Below are positions 8,963 to 18,101 of a DNA stretch of 64,000 nt, one piece after another. The stretch's first letter is position 1. Each line of letters starts with the position of its first letter. The notes beneath the pieces were generated by a model that did no database searches, was not told where the DNA came from, and was given only the letters and a program-made list of their open reading frames with translations. The stretch spans positions 186,001 through 250,000 of the forward strand of contig NZ_JAEANY010000001.1 of assembly GCF_016019885.1 (NCBI RefSeq). Direction: 5' to 3'. A program made the translations under genes and the position numbers. The stretch comes from Aurantiacibacter sediminis (GTDB taxonomy: Bacteria > Pseudomonadota > Alphaproteobacteria > Sphingomonadales > Sphingomonadaceae).

Positions 8963-9628
8963 TCAACCACGCTCGCCAAACAGCGCCGTTCCGACGCGAA
9001 TATGCGTTGCGCCGAGCATGATCGCGGTGGCGAAGTCACCGCTCATGCCCATGCTGCGGCTGTCCAGGCCGTGATCGTCCGCCAGCTTTGCCATCAGCGC
9101 GAAATAGGGTGCGGGCTCTATGCCGAAGGGCGGCACGCACATGAGCCCGGCGAGCGGAATGTCGGCATTGCGCGCTTTTTCCAGCAGGCTCGGCAGATCC
9201 TTTATCGCGCAGCCACCCTTTTGGTCTTCATCGCCAATATTGACCTGCACGAAGCAGGGCACTTGCCGCCCGACCTTATCGAACGCCTTGGCGAGCGCCT
9301 TTACAAGGCTGGGCCGGTCGAGCGAATGGATACAATCGAACAGTGCTGCGGCATCTTCCGCCTTGTTCGATTGCAGCTGGCCGATGAGGTGCAGTTCGAT
9401 GTCCGGTGTTTCCTCACGTAGCGCGGGCCATTTGTCCTGCGCTTCCTGCACCCGGTTTTCGCCGAACACACGCTGTCCGGCGGCGATGACGGGCGCGATT
9501 TTCTCTGTCGGATGCGTCTTGCTGACGGCGATGAGTGTCACATCCTCGGGCTCGCGCCGGGAAATCTGGCAGGCCCGGGCAATCTCCGCATTGACGGTTT
9601 CGAGGCGAGAGGTAGCGGTTTCGGTCAT
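8963..9628 (-). CDS. YggS/PLPBP-family pyridoxal phosphate homeostasis protein
   Basis: A 221-residue single-domain PLP-binding TIM-barrel protein that buffers intracellular PLP and affects amino-acid and vitamin B6 homeostasis; no catalytic activity is known. The PLP lysine lies in LIAVSKTHP, followed by FGENRVQEAQDKW, LHLIGQLQSNK, a VNIGDE-x-QKGG segment, and the phosphate-binding SMGMSGDF and IRVGTALFGER. Length and order match the family. It is divergent from the ThiE-like gene with only 20 bp between the start codons. Confidence 0.95.
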   Translation of the reverse strand: MTETATSRLETVNAEIARACQISRREPEDVTLIAVSKTHPTEKIAPVIAAGQRVFGENRVQEAQDKWPALREETPDIELHLIGQLQSNKAEDAAALFDCIHSLDRPSLVKALAKAFDKVGRQVPCFVQVNIGDEDQKGGCAIKDLPSLLEKARNADIPLAGLMCVPPFGIEPAPYFALMAKLADDHGLDSRSMGMSGDFATAIMLGATHIRVGTALFGERG

Positions 9629-9648
9629 GTGCGCGCTATAGCGGGGCC

Positions 9649-10185
9649 ATGGCCGCTTTCCAGCCCCTTCCCGATCTCTGGCTGCTGTCTGATGAGCGGA
9701 ACGATCATGTGGTGGAGGAGCGCCTGAGAGGCTTCGGTGAGCCCGTCGGCTTCGTCTACCGCCACTACCACCTGCCCGACGCCAAGCGGTATGCGCGCTA
9801 TTGCAAGCTGAACCGGATCGCTCGAGCGCAAGGACATCTCGTGATACTTGCAGACAGCGCGCTCACTGCCCGCGAATGGGGAGCGGACGGGATCTATGGC
9901 GCTCCGCTCAGCCTCTATCCGCGCCGCCACGACCTGATCCAGATCGCCGCCGCCCACAATATGCGCGAGATAGCGCAGGCGAACCGCGTGGAGGCCGATG
10001 CCGTGATGCTCTCGCCAGTATTCCCAACGCGCTCGCATCCCGGTGCGAGGACTCTCGGAGCGACACGTTGGCATGCGCTGGCAAATTACGCGCATATGCC
10101 CGTTATTGCGCTCGGCGGCATGACGCGCGAGAAGGCGAAAGTTCTTAAATCCAAACGTTGGGCGGCCATCGACGGTTTGAGTTAA
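9649..10185 (+). CDS. ThiE/TenI-like thiamine-phosphate-synthase family protein
   Basis: A 178-residue TIM-barrel protein of the ThiE/TenI group. Recognisable are PDLWLLSDERND at the start, a HN(M)REI-A segment, the phosphate-loop region ADAVMLSPVFPTRSHPGA, and VIALGGMT near the C-terminus. It is about 30 residues shorter than usual ThiE and lacks a clear GxHxGQxD motif, having GIYGAPLSLYPRR instead, so true thiamine phosphate synthase activity is doubtful; a TenI-like or divergent role is possible. There is no thiamine gene or TPP riboswitch next to it. Confidence 0.7.
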   Translation: MAAFQPLPDLWLLSDERNDHVVEERLRGFGEPVGFVYRHYHLPDAKRYARYCKLNRIARAQGHLVILADSALTAREWGADGIYGAPLSLYPRRHDLIQIAAAHNMREIAQANRVEADAVMLSPVFPTRSHPGARTLGATRWHALANYAHMPVIALGGMTREKAKVLKSKRWAAIDGLS

Positions 10186-10260
10186 TCACCCAACACCATT
10201 GACCGGGGACTCGGGCTATGGGATTCTCTCCAGCGGGACATATTTGCAAAGGGATCAGAC

Positions 10261-12618
10261 ATGGCCAGCAGAGCCGCCAATCAGGGCGCGGACTGGAAAG
10301 CCGCTTTCCGTAAATCGCTCGCCCGCAGCGCGCAGCTGACGGGCGCGGTGGTGTTGTATGGCTTCACCCTCTTTCTCGCGATTGCGCTGCTCAGCTACAC
10401 GCAGACCGATCCCTCGCTCTCCACCGCAGCGGGCGACGTGGTGGACAATTGGATGGGTAAGCCCGGCGCATTTGTCGCCGATCTGGCGCTGACTGCGTTC
10501 GGTTGGGTGTCGGTGCTGTTTCTCCCGCTCACCTATGTTTTTGCACGCAAATTGTGGCGTGATGCCGATGAAGAGGAAAGCTGGGGCGGCAATTGGTGGC
10601 GCACGGTGGCGATCATGCTGCTGGCGATGGCGCTGCTTTCCACCGCCTTCTCGCTCATCACCGATCCCCGCGATCACTCATGGCCAGCAGGCTTTGGTGG
10701 CCTCGCCGGACTTCTCGGCGAAGGCGGTATCCGTGCGCTTGCCGGACTGCTGCCCGAAGCCGGGCGTTTCTGGGCAATCCTTGCTGGCGGCGCGCTGAGC
10801 CTGATTGGCGGAGCTGTGCTCGCCGGACGCATCTTCGCTCTTGACTGGTCACGTTTCCTTTCAATCCCGGAATGGATTAAAAATCCGCCGCAATTAACCA
10901 AACCGGCTAACCCCTTTCAGAAAGAGGCGAAGCGCAAGCAGCGTCGCAAGCCGGATATTCGTTCTGCCGATGGCGATGATGGCGAGCCCGGCGACGGTGA
11001 GGCCCCTACTCTCGCTAAGCGCCGTCCGACCGAGATTTCCGACCCCGCTGCACCCCCGCGCCGTGCCAAGCCTGCCCCCAAGGCGGCGCAAAAGGATATG
11101 TTCGCCGAATACGATCTGCCGAGCATAGAGCTTCTCGAAGACACCGATCCCGGCAACGCCGCCCCGCTCGACAAGCTGGCGCTCGAGCGCAACGCCCGCC
11201 TTCTCGAAAACGTGCTCGACGATTTCAACGTCAAGGGCGAAATTACGGCGGTGAAGACCGGTCCGGTCGTCACCATGTATGAGCTGGAGCCTGCTCCCGG
11301 CATAAAGGCCAGCCGCGTGATCGGCCTTGCCGAAGATATCGCCCGCAATATGTCCGCCATTAGCGCCCGCGTCGCGCCGATTCCGGGCAAGACCGTGATG
11401 GGCATCGAACTGCCCAATGCAGACCGTCAGATGGTCAGCTTCAAGGAGCTGGTCGAGAGCGAAGCCTATGTGAATCATAAGGGCAGCCTGCCGATCATCC
11501 TGGGCAAAGGCATTTCGGGCGACCCGATCGTCGCAGACCTTGCCGCCATGCCGCATCTGCTCGTCGCGGGTACGACGGGGGCGGGTAAGTCCGTCGGCCT
11601 TAACGCCATTCTCCTCAGCCTGCTCTACCGCTTCACTCCCGAAGAGTGCCGGATGATCCTGATCGATCCCAAGGTACTGGAACTGAAGAGCTACGAACAC
11701 ATCCCCCACCTCCTGGCCGAAGTTGTGACCGAGCCGCCCAAGGCCGTGCGCGCGCTCAAATGGGCGGTCGAGGAAATGGAGCGCCGCTATCGGCAGATGT
11801 CGGATGTCGGTGCGCGTAACCTCGCCGGCTTCAACGACCGCGTCCGCGCTGCTGCTGCCAAGGGCAAGCCGCTCCAGCGTACCGTCCAGACCGGCTTCGA
11901 TCCCGAGACCGGCGAAGCGATCATCGAGGAAGAACTGCTCGAATACGAAGTCCTGCCGCAGATCGTGGTGATCGTGGATGAGCTCGCCGACCTCATGCTC
12001 GTCGTCGGCAAGGAAATCGAAGGCATGCTCCAGCGCCTGTGCCAGAAGAGCCGCGCGGCAGGCATCCACGTGATTACCGCGACGCAGCGGCCCAGCGTCG
12101 ATGTCATCACCGGCGTCATCAAGGCTAACCTTCCGACGCGCATCAGCTTTGCCGTATCCAGCCGCATCGACAGCCGCACGATCATCGGCGAGCAGGGTGC
12201 GGAGCAGCTGCTCGGCAAAGGCGACATGCTCTACAAGCCGCTCTCCGGCCAGTTAACCCGCGTCCACGGCCCCTTCGTCAGCGACGAAGAAGTCGAAAAG
12301 GTCGCCGAACACTGGCGCCAGCAGGGCGCGCCGCAATATATCGATTCCGTGACCGAAGAGCCCGAAGACGGCGGCTTCTCCTTCGAGGACGAATTCACTG
12401 CCAGCGACAATCCCGAAGAGCGCAAATATCGCCAGGCCTGCCAGATGGTAATCGAGAACCAGAAGGCGAGCGGGTCATGGCTCCAGCGCCAGATGAAAGT
12501 CGGCTACAACACCGCCGCCAACTGGATCGAGCGCATGGAAAGCGAAGGGCTTGTGGGGCCAGCGAACCACGTCGGCCGGCGAGATATCTACCGCGATAAG
12601 GATGGCAATCCGATTTGA
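10261..12618 (+). CDS. ftsK: DNA translocase FtsK
   Basis: Septum-anchored motor that pumps DNA during division and activates XerCD recombination at dif. 785 residues: four N-terminal membrane helices (about 28-47, 72-95, 111-133, 162-185), a charged linker (about 215-290), the alpha/beta motor with Walker A GTTGAGKSVG near residue 437 and Walker B VVIVDELADLM, and a C-terminal gamma winged helix (last 65 residues) that reads KOPS sequences. The linker is short compared with enteric FtsK. Its TGA overlaps the TTG start of the next gene. Confidence 0.97.
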   Translation: MASRAANQGADWKAAFRKSLARSAQLTGAVVLYGFTLFLAIALLSYTQTDPSLSTAAGDVVDNWMGKPGAFVADLALTAFGWVSVLFLPLTYVFARKLWRDADEEESWGGNWWRTVAIMLLAMALLSTAFSLITDPRDHSWPAGFGGLAGLLGEGGIRALAGLLPEAGRFWAILAGGALSLIGGAVLAGRIFALDWSRFLSIPEWIKNPPQLTKPANPFQKEAKRKQRRKPDIRSADGDDGEPGDGEAPTLAKRRPTEISDPAAPPRRAKPAPKAAQKDMFAEYDLPSIELLEDTDPGNAAPLDKLALERNARLLENVLDDFNVKGEITAVKTGPVVTMYELEPAPGIKASRVIGLAEDIARNMSAISARVAPIPGKTVMGIELPNADRQMVSFKELVESEAYVNHKGSLPIILGKGISGDPIVADLAAMPHLLVAGTTGAGKSVGLNAILLSLLYRFTPEECRMILIDPKVLELKSYEHIPHLLAEVVTEPPKAVRALKWAVEEMERRYRQMSDVGARNLAGFNDRVRAAAAKGKPLQRTVQTGFDPETGEAIIEEELLEYEVLPQIVVIVDELADLMLVVGKEIEGMLQRLCQKSRAAGIHVITATQRPSVDVITGVIKANLPTRISFAVSSRIDSRTIIGEQGAEQLLGKGDMLYKPLSGQLTRVHGPFVSDEEVEKVAEHWRQQGAPQYIDSVTEEPEDGGFSFEDEFTASDNPEERKYRQACQMVIENQKASGSWLQRQMKVGYNTAANWIERMESEGLVGPANHVGRRDIYRDKDGNPI

Positions 12619-13673
12619 GGGAATTCCTTGCTTCGCTGGTATTGATGGCTGCAGGCACATTTGCCTTGCCGCCCGCCTCGGCAACAGCACAAGACGATGC
12701 GGAGTATGAGCGCGCGTGCCCATGGGAACAGCGCGAAGAGCCGGCTTGTGTGGAAGCGCGGGCCGCGCAAAGTGCGACAGCATACGGCCTCGCACCGATT
12801 TCCGATATCGAAGGCGAAGAGTATCGCATCTATCTGATCGACGCCTGGGATCAGGAGCGTCATGTAATTGTATTTGCCCGCCCGGCTGGCCAGACCCCCG
12901 AACTGACTGTCCGCTTTGCAGTTGATCCACAATTCACGCTCACGCAACCAATCTCGGGCGAAGTTTGGAACAGGGTGGAACGTGAGAGTGCACTGATCAC
13001 TTGCAGTGTTGGCCCTCCCCCGCCGCGCAACGATGACCGCATCGTCGTATGCGCAGATGGTATCTTGGCAGTTGTCGAAACCAGATCAAGTGATGGTAAT
13101 ATTCGCCGCGCAGCTGGACATAGTTGCGACCGAGCGCTCGGCCGACCAGGCGTTCTAGCATATAACTATGCCGAACGACTGCATCTGCTAGCGGCAAACA
13201 CTCTCATACGATGCGCCGATCTCAGCCGGGAAGAGTTCAGCGCACCTTGGTCGCTGCTTGACCAGTGTTCCCTGCTTGAAGGTGATACCGTTGCCGCGTC
13301 GCATGCATTGAATTTATTCGCTCGCTTTGAGCTTGGCGGGAACGATTATGCTCTGCCCGAACGGATTCTCGCTCGCGGCGCCATCCTGACCGATCACGAC
13401 GGAGCCATCGTCGAGGGGCGAGCGGCCATCACCGCTTATTGGAAGACGAATTTTGAAAGCGTCAGGCCATATCGAGCGTCTGGATTGAATCCAGAGACAG
13501 TCCAAATTAGGGCTAATATTGATCTCGCAGAGAGCGACGGCCGTGAGGGCCCCGACATGTGGATCGACGAAGCGATCATCATCTTTGGTCGCGAAAACTA
13601 TCGCCCGTTGGTCGTTACCCGCATCGAACTCGGCGAACCAATTGAACTCACCGAGCCTGACGAAGACAACTAG
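12615..13673 (+). CDS. Secreted protein of unknown function, possible NTF2-like C-terminus
   Basis: A 352-residue protein that I do not recognise. The TTG start at 12615 overlaps the ftsK stop by four bases and gives a plausible signal peptide (LASLVLMAAGTFALPPASA, cleavage near ATAQ); an alternative ATG at 12645 would cut into it. Cysteines occur in pairs across the mature part (ERACPWE, EPACVEA, HSCDRA, IRCADL, DQCSLL), suggesting disulphides and a periplasmic location. The last third (ILARGAILTDHDGAIVEGRAAI onwards) resembles the SnoaL/DUF4440 layout by eye only. Base composition is somewhat less GC-rich than its neighbours. Confidence 0.6.
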   Translation: MREFLASLVLMAAGTFALPPASATAQDDAEYERACPWEQREEPACVEARAAQSATAYGLAPISDIEGEEYRIYLIDAWDQERHVIVFARPAGQTPELTVRFAVDPQFTLTQPISGEVWNRVERESALITCSVGPPPPRNDDRIVVCADGILAVVETRSSDGNIRRAAGHSCDRALGRPGVLAYNYAERLHLLAANTLIRCADLSREEFSAPWSLLDQCSLLEGDTVAASHALNLFARFELGGNDYALPERILARGAILTDHDGAIVEGRAAITAYWKTNFESVRPYRASGLNPETVQIRANIDLAESDGREGPDMWIDEAIIIFGRENYRPLVVTRIELGEPIELTEPDEDN

Positions 13674-13707
13674 TTCCTTCCTTCTCAAAATGCTTTAAGC
13701 GCCGGCA

Positions 13708-14190
13708 ATGAGCGAATCCGCCGACAAGCCGAAGAAACGCAAACCCTCACCCGCCGATATTGTCGGATGGCGGGAGCTGGTTTCGCTGCCGGAGCTCGGT
13801 CTCGACGGCATTCCTGCCAAGATCGATACCGGCGCGCGTACGTCTTCGCTGCATGCTGAGGTGATCGAGGATTTCGAGCGTGATGGAGAACGCTATGTCC
13901 GCTTTTGCGTCGACTGGGGCGGCGAGCGTCATACTTGCGAGGCGATACATGTGGACATACGCGGCATCACCAGTTCCAATGGCGAAACCCAGCGCCGCTA
14001 TGTCATCAAGACGCCGCTGACGATCGGTAGCTTTACTTTCCGCGCCGAGATCAGCCTGGCGGATCGATCGGACATGAAATTCCCGATGCTGATCGGCAGG
14101 TCGAGCCTGCGGCGGCGGTTTGTCGTCGATTCAGGTCATTCCTGGTTGCAAACACCCGGCATGGAGCCGGTGAAAGGTCATAAGCCGTGA
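13708..14190 (+). CDS. RimB-like ATP-dependent zinc protease family (retropepsin-like fold)
   Basis: A 160-residue protein of the family named 'ATP-dependent zinc protease', now regarded as retropepsin-like. The active-site style motif [13 protein letters not shown] (D-T-G) near residue 40 and the later PMLIGRSSL segment correspond to the two halves of the single-chain aspartic-protease-like fold. Its stop codon overlaps the GTG of the following RimK-type ligase (GTGA), so the two are co-translated; this RimB-RimK pairing is well known in proteobacteria. Expected role: processing or trimming of a peptide or poly-glutamate tail made by the ligase. Cytoplasmic, with no signal peptide. Confidence 0.88.
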   Translation: MSESADKPKKRKPSPADIVGWRELVSLPELGLDGIPAKIDTGARTSSLHAEVIEDFERDGERYVRFCVDWGGERHTCEAIHVDIRGITSSNGETQRRYVIKTPLTIGSFTFRAEISLADRSDMKFPMLIGRSSLRRRFVVDSGHSWLQTPGMEPVKGHKP

Positions 14191-15092
14191 AAATTGCCAT
14201 GCTGGCGCGAAACGCCAATCTCTATTCGCACAAGCGCCTTGTCGAAGCGGCGGAGGATCGCGGGCACACGCTCGATATCCTCAACACCACGCGCTGCACG
14301 GTCAATATCGCCAGCCACCGACCGACGCTCACCTATAATGGTGAGACGCTGTCGGGGTATGACGCGGTCATTCCGCGTATCGGCGCCTCAATCACCAATT
14401 ATGGACTTGCCGTGTTGCGGCAGTTTGAAATGGCGGGCTGCTGGCCGCTGAATGAGAGCGTCGCCATCGGGCGCAGCCGGGACAAGCTGCGCAGCATGCA
14501 GATCCTCGCCAAATATGGCCTCGGCCTTCCGCTGACGGCCTATGCCAATGACCCCAAGCAGGCAGAAGAGATTATCAAAGCCGTGAACGGTCCGCCGGTC
14601 GTCATCAAGCTACTCGAAGGTACGCAGGGCATCGGGGTGGTGCTGGCCGAAACGATGAGCAGCGCCAAATCAGTTGTGGAGGCGTTTCGCGGCGCGAATG
14701 TGAACATCCTGGTGCAGGAATTCATCAAGGAAGCCGGCGGCACCGATATTCGCGCGCTGGTGGTCGGCGGTAAAGTCGTCGCGGCGATGAAGCGTACAGG
14801 CGCGGCGGATGATTTCCGTTCCAACCTACATCGCGGGGGCAGCGCAGAGCTGATCAAGATCACCCCCGAAGAACGCTCCACCGCCGTACGCGCGGCCAAG
14901 CATATGGGGCTGAACGTCTGCGGCGTGGACATGCTGCGGTCCAATCATGGCCCCGTGATTATGGAAGTAAACTCCTCCCCCGGGCTCGAAGGGATCGAGA
15001 AAGCGAGCGGCAAGGATGTTGCAGGCACGATCATCAAGTTTATCGAGGACAATGCGAAGGACGGCAAGACCAAGACCCGCGGCAAAGGATAG
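14187..15092 (+). CDS. rimK: RimK-family ATP-grasp alpha-L-glutamate ligase
   Basis: A 301-residue ATP-grasp ligase matching RimK, which adds glutamate residues to the C-terminus of ribosomal protein S6 in enterobacteria and can also make poly-glutamate. Seen: N-terminal [25 protein letters not shown], the ATP-binding [35 protein letters not shown], and the metal-binding [14 protein letters not shown]. It starts with GTG at 14187 inside the end of the RimB-like gene. In this cluster it may act on a substrate other than S6. The tail is lysine-rich ([11 protein letters not shown]). Confidence 0.93.
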   Translation: MKIAMLARNANLYSHKRLVEAAEDRGHTLDILNTTRCTVNIASHRPTLTYNGETLSGYDAVIPRIGASITNYGLAVLRQFEMAGCWPLNESVAIGRSRDKLRSMQILAKYGLGLPLTAYANDPKQAEEIIKAVNGPPVVIKLLEGTQGIGVVLAETMSSAKSVVEAFRGANVNILVQEFIKEAGGTDIRALVVGGKVVAAMKRTGAADDFRSNLHRGGSAELIKITPEERSTAVRAAKHMGLNVCGVDMLRSNHGPVIMEVNSSPGLEGIEKASGKDVAGTIIKFIEDNAKDGKTKTRGKG

Positions 15093-15182
15093 CATCTTCG
15101 GCTGACCGCAAGGATCGCGGCGCAAAACCTTTCGCTTTAAGGTTAGCAATTCCTAAACCACTCACTCAGTAGAAACCCTGAC

Positions 15183-16157
15183 ATGTTCAGGGACAAACCC
15201 CTCCGTGCTGCCATGGCGCGCGCTCGCAATGTGCTGCGCCTGATTGCGCTGGTCGGCTGCGCATTTGTGCTCATCGCTTCTCCTGCCAACGCGCAGGATG
15301 AGGCGGACGATGGCGCGTGGGTGCTCGATCCGTTTGCGCGGGTCGAAGCTGGGATCGTCCTGTCCGAAAGCGGGGACCGCGAAAACGACCTCATCATCAA
15401 TGGCGATGGCGGCTATCTGCGCGCGCAAATTGGCATCACTTTCGGCAATGATACAAGCGAACTGCGCCTTGATGCCGACCGCATCGAAGTCGAACGATTT
15501 GACTCGGCCACGGGGCGTGACGGCTTCAATCGCGATCGCCTGACAGCGCAATTCAGCCAAGCGATCGACGATGATTGGGAAGTGCAGCTGCGCGGCCGCC
15601 TGTATGACGATCTTGTCACGGTGGAATCGATCGATACGGACGAATTGCAAGGCTCCGTCCAGGTCGAATACGAGCCTGAGCGCGCGCATCGCTTTCGCCT
15701 GCGCGGCACATGGCGAGACCGGGAATATGACGATGGCGAAGGCGTGAATGGCGCATCATCGACAGGCCAAGGCCCGCGCGTCGACTTCGAATATCGCCAC
15801 CGGATCGGCCGCTATCACTACATCAATTTCGATCTGCGCGCCGAAGAGATCAATTCAGCCAATCCCGACCGCGCCTATACCCGCGAATCCGTCGGCGCGT
15901 CCTACACCCGCCCGATCACGCGCAACTTGCGTGTGCGTCCTGCGATAGAGCTGCGGCATACGCGTTTCGACGGTCGCTTCACCGTCGATGCGGAAGAGCG
16001 CGACGATACGCAGGTAGTGCCCGAAGTCGAATTGCTCTGGTGGACCGGTAATTGGCGGATCGAGGGCGAAGCCAAATACATTTTCAGCAGCAGCAATGAT
16101 CCGTCGCGGGACCGCGAGGGGTATCGCTTTGCCGTGAGCGTGGGCTATGTCTTCTAA
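15183..16157 (+). CDS. Outer-membrane beta-barrel protein, unknown function
   Basis: A 324-residue protein with a signal peptide (LRLIALVGCAFVLIASPANAQ) and a mature part made of alternating short beta-strands rich in aromatic and charged residues. It ends in aromatic-terminated strand YRFAVSVGYVF, the classical C-terminal beta-signal for BAM insertion. It is therefore very likely an outer-membrane barrel, with about 12-16 strands by eye. Its last codons overlap by 11 bases with the ATG of the 7TM gene, which places it in the same transcript as the inner-membrane and ligase genes. No homologous transporter family could be named. Confidence 0.75.
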   Translation: MFRDKPLRAAMARARNVLRLIALVGCAFVLIASPANAQDEADDGAWVLDPFARVEAGIVLSESGDRENDLIINGDGGYLRAQIGITFGNDTSELRLDADRIEVERFDSATGRDGFNRDRLTAQFSQAIDDDWEVQLRGRLYDDLVTVESIDTDELQGSVQVEYEPERAHRFRLRGTWRDREYDDGEGVNGASSTGQGPRVDFEYRHRIGRYHYINFDLRAEEINSANPDRAYTRESVGASYTRPITRNLRVRPAIELRHTRFDGRFTVDAEERDDTQVVPEVELLWWTGNWRIEGEAKYIFSSSNDPSRDREGYRFAVSVGYVF

Positions 16158-17325
16158 GCTCTGGCGCAAATGGCGCCTCAGCAGGTGGCGCAAGCTGCGA
16201 CGGGTGCTGTCCAAGGCGACCCCGCAGATCAAACGGCCCGCCCTTATCGGCGCGGCCGTTTTCGGCGTTATTGCCCTGCTCGCATTCCTGGGCATCGCCA
16301 ATACAACCAACGCATTCTACATGCCGCAATCGCTGGGGGAGAATGCCGTTTCCTACCAGGTCTGGGGCATGAAGCCTTCGAACCTGCTGATGGCCCTGCC
16401 CATCGGCGCATTCCTGGTGGTGCTGGCGCGTAGCTTCGTCGGGATGAAGGCATTCGGCCTGTTTACGCCCATGCTGATCGCCATCGCCTTCCTGCAGATC
16501 GGCCCCATTTACGGCCCGCTGGTGCTGATGTCGGCTGTGGGCGTCGGCATGCTGGTCGCCCCCACACTTCTCAAACTGCGCATGACGCGCGTGGGCTTCC
16601 TCGGCGTGCTTATCAGCTTCGTCGTGTTCGTGCTCGCCGCGTTGCAGGTGGCTTTCGATACCGAATTGCAAGTTGATGCCTTCCCCGTCGTGGTGACTGC
16701 GCTGGTGGTCGAGCGCTGGTATCGCCAATGGGAGAAGGATGGCCCGTGGGAAGCGTTCTCCATCGCCATGAGCACATTCTTCCTGGCACTGATCATCCAG
16801 TTTGTGATGGTCAGCCGGGTTGCCCTTACACTCATCGAAATTTCACCGCTGGTGCTGCCCGGCTTTGCCGGTCTCGCGATTGCCCTGCTTGGCCGATATC
16901 GCGGCCTGCGCATCAGCGAAATCAAACGCTTCGCCCCTATCTGGCTTGAAGGAAGACGCAATGCCAAAGCTATCGCAGCTCTTGAAGAGGCCGCCCAGGC
17001 GACGGAAGTTTCGAACGGAACAGACGAGCCAAAGACCGAAGAAGAAGACATCATTATCGCGCCTGTCGCGCCTCGAATTCCCCAAATTCCAATCCCGACC
17101 TTTGGCACGAGCTTCGGACGAGAGCTTGCGCCGATTGAAGTTCGGAAGCCCGATGGACGAGATTCTTGGGATCAACTTGCGCAACGCCATCATCGCCAAA
17201 TACAACCCGCGCTGGGCGATCGAACAAGCGCGCGACAAGGTGGCGGCCAAAGTGGCCCTGAACGCTGGCGGCGTCGTAACTACCGGCACGATATGCGTAA
17301 TCTCCAGCTATGGGGATCTGCTTGA
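16147..17325 (+). CDS. 7TM membrane protein (transglutaminase-linked 7TM family), N-terminal domain absent
   Basis: A membrane protein with about seven helices (first near residue 32, last near 260), including a FGLFTPMLIAIAFLQIG segment that matches the 7TM domain usually fused to an inactive transglutaminase. Here the transglutaminase part is missing: only a basic 30-residue N-terminus precedes the first helix. After the last helix the frame continues as an acidic, then proline-rich tail. From 16961 (or at least 17153) to 17325 it overlaps the next gene in a different frame, so the true C-terminus is uncertain. In gammaproteobacteria such genes sit next to the same type of ATP-grasp ligase and a RimB-like protein. 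Confidence 0.75.
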   Translation: MSSKLWRKWRLSRWRKLRRVLSKATPQIKRPALIGAAVFGVIALLAFLGIANTTNAFYMPQSLGENAVSYQVWGMKPSNLLMALPIGAFLVVLARSFVGMKAFGLFTPMLIAIAFLQIGPIYGPLVLMSAVGVGMLVAPTLLKLRMTRVGFLGVLISFVVFVLAALQVAFDTELQVDAFPVVVTALVVERWYRQWEKDGPWEAFSIAMSTFFLALIIQFVMVSRVALTLIEISPLVLPGFAGLAIALLGRYRGLRISEIKRFAPIWLEGRRNAKAIAALEEAAQATEVSNGTDEPKTEEEDIIIAPVAPRIPQIPIPTFGTSFGRELAPIEVRKPDGRDSWDQLAQRHHRQIQPALGDRTSARQGGGQSGPERWRRRNYRHDMRNLQLWGSA

Positions 17326-18010
17326 TTTCGACCCGTTGCGCGATTTGCCCGACAGTTGGGCGATCAAGCCTGCGCGAGGGTCACAGGGTGACGGCATCGT
17401 TCTCGCCTTGAGGCGCGAGGGCAACAATTGGTACAAGGGATCGGGCACGAAGCTGACGCCCAGCGATGTGGTGAACCACATCCGCCGGATCGTGGATGGC
17501 GGCTTTTCTGGCGACAGCGCGGCAGAGGATGCTGCGCTGATTGAGCCGCTGATCCGGCCCGATAAACGCATCCTCGAACTGGTGCCCGAAGGCCTGCCGG
17601 ACGTGCGCGTCATCAGCTTGCGCGAGCATCCCCTAATGGCGATGATGCGCATCCCGACGCTCGCCTCGGACGGCAAGGCGAACCTGCACCAGCGCGCCAT
17701 CGGTGCGGCAGTCGATATCGATACGGGCGTTATTACCCGCGCAATGGTCGTCGGCCGCGAAATCACACATCACCCGGACACCGGCTTCAACCTCATCGGC
17801 GTGAAGCTGCCCGAATGGGACCGGGTGCTGGAAATGAGCTCCAAATGCAGCGCCGCGATCGGTCTCGGCTATCTCGGTGTCGATATCATTCTCGATGAAA
17901 ATGACGGCCCGATGGTGCTTGAAGTCAACGCGCACCCCGGCATCGAAATCCAGAATATCAACCAGAAAGGTCTGCGGGCGAAGATGCTTGAAGCAGGCGA
18001 GAAGTGCTGA
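16961..18010 (+). CDS. Alpha-L-glutamate ligase-like ATP-grasp protein
   Basis: An ATP-grasp enzyme of the RimK-related family (rimK_rel_E_lig type), not an ortholog of the RimK at 14.19 kb. Diagnostic: ILGINLRN and KYNPR near the start of the core, ATP-binding WAIKPARGSQGDGIVLAL, and C-terminal VLEVNAHPGIEIQNIN. Substrates are unknown in the whole family. The start at 16961 has GGAAG about seven bases upstream and gives 349 residues with a 64-residue Arg/Lys-rich N-terminus; the conserved core begins only at the ATG at 17153 (SPMDEILG), so the shorter start is a real alternative. It lies out of frame inside the end of the 7TM reading frame. Confidence 0.82.
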   Translation: MPKLSQLLKRPPRRRKFRTEQTSQRPKKKTSLSRLSRLEFPKFQSRPLARASDESLRRLKFGSPMDEILGINLRNAIIAKYNPRWAIEQARDKVAAKVALNAGGVVTTGTICVISSYGDLLDFDPLRDLPDSWAIKPARGSQGDGIVLALRREGNNWYKGSGTKLTPSDVVNHIRRIVDGGFSGDSAAEDAALIEPLIRPDKRILELVPEGLPDVRVISLREHPLMAMMRIPTLASDGKANLHQRAIGAAVDIDTGVITRAMVVGREITHHPDTGFNLIGVKLPEWDRVLEMSSKCSAAIGLGYLGVDIILDENDGPMVLEVNAHPGIEIQNINQKGLRAKMLEAGEKC

Positions 18011-18101
18011 CCAAGGCGAAATTATACTTAAGAAATAGAGCGTCTCGTAAACCTTAACCGGCTTGACCTCATTGATTTATTGAAACAACCTTTCTTCCGT
18101 C

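Noticed and set aside
15093-15182. Possible CtrA box before the OM barrel gene
   Set aside because: TTAG and CTAACC half sites are present, but the spacing is six rather than seven and the match is poor.
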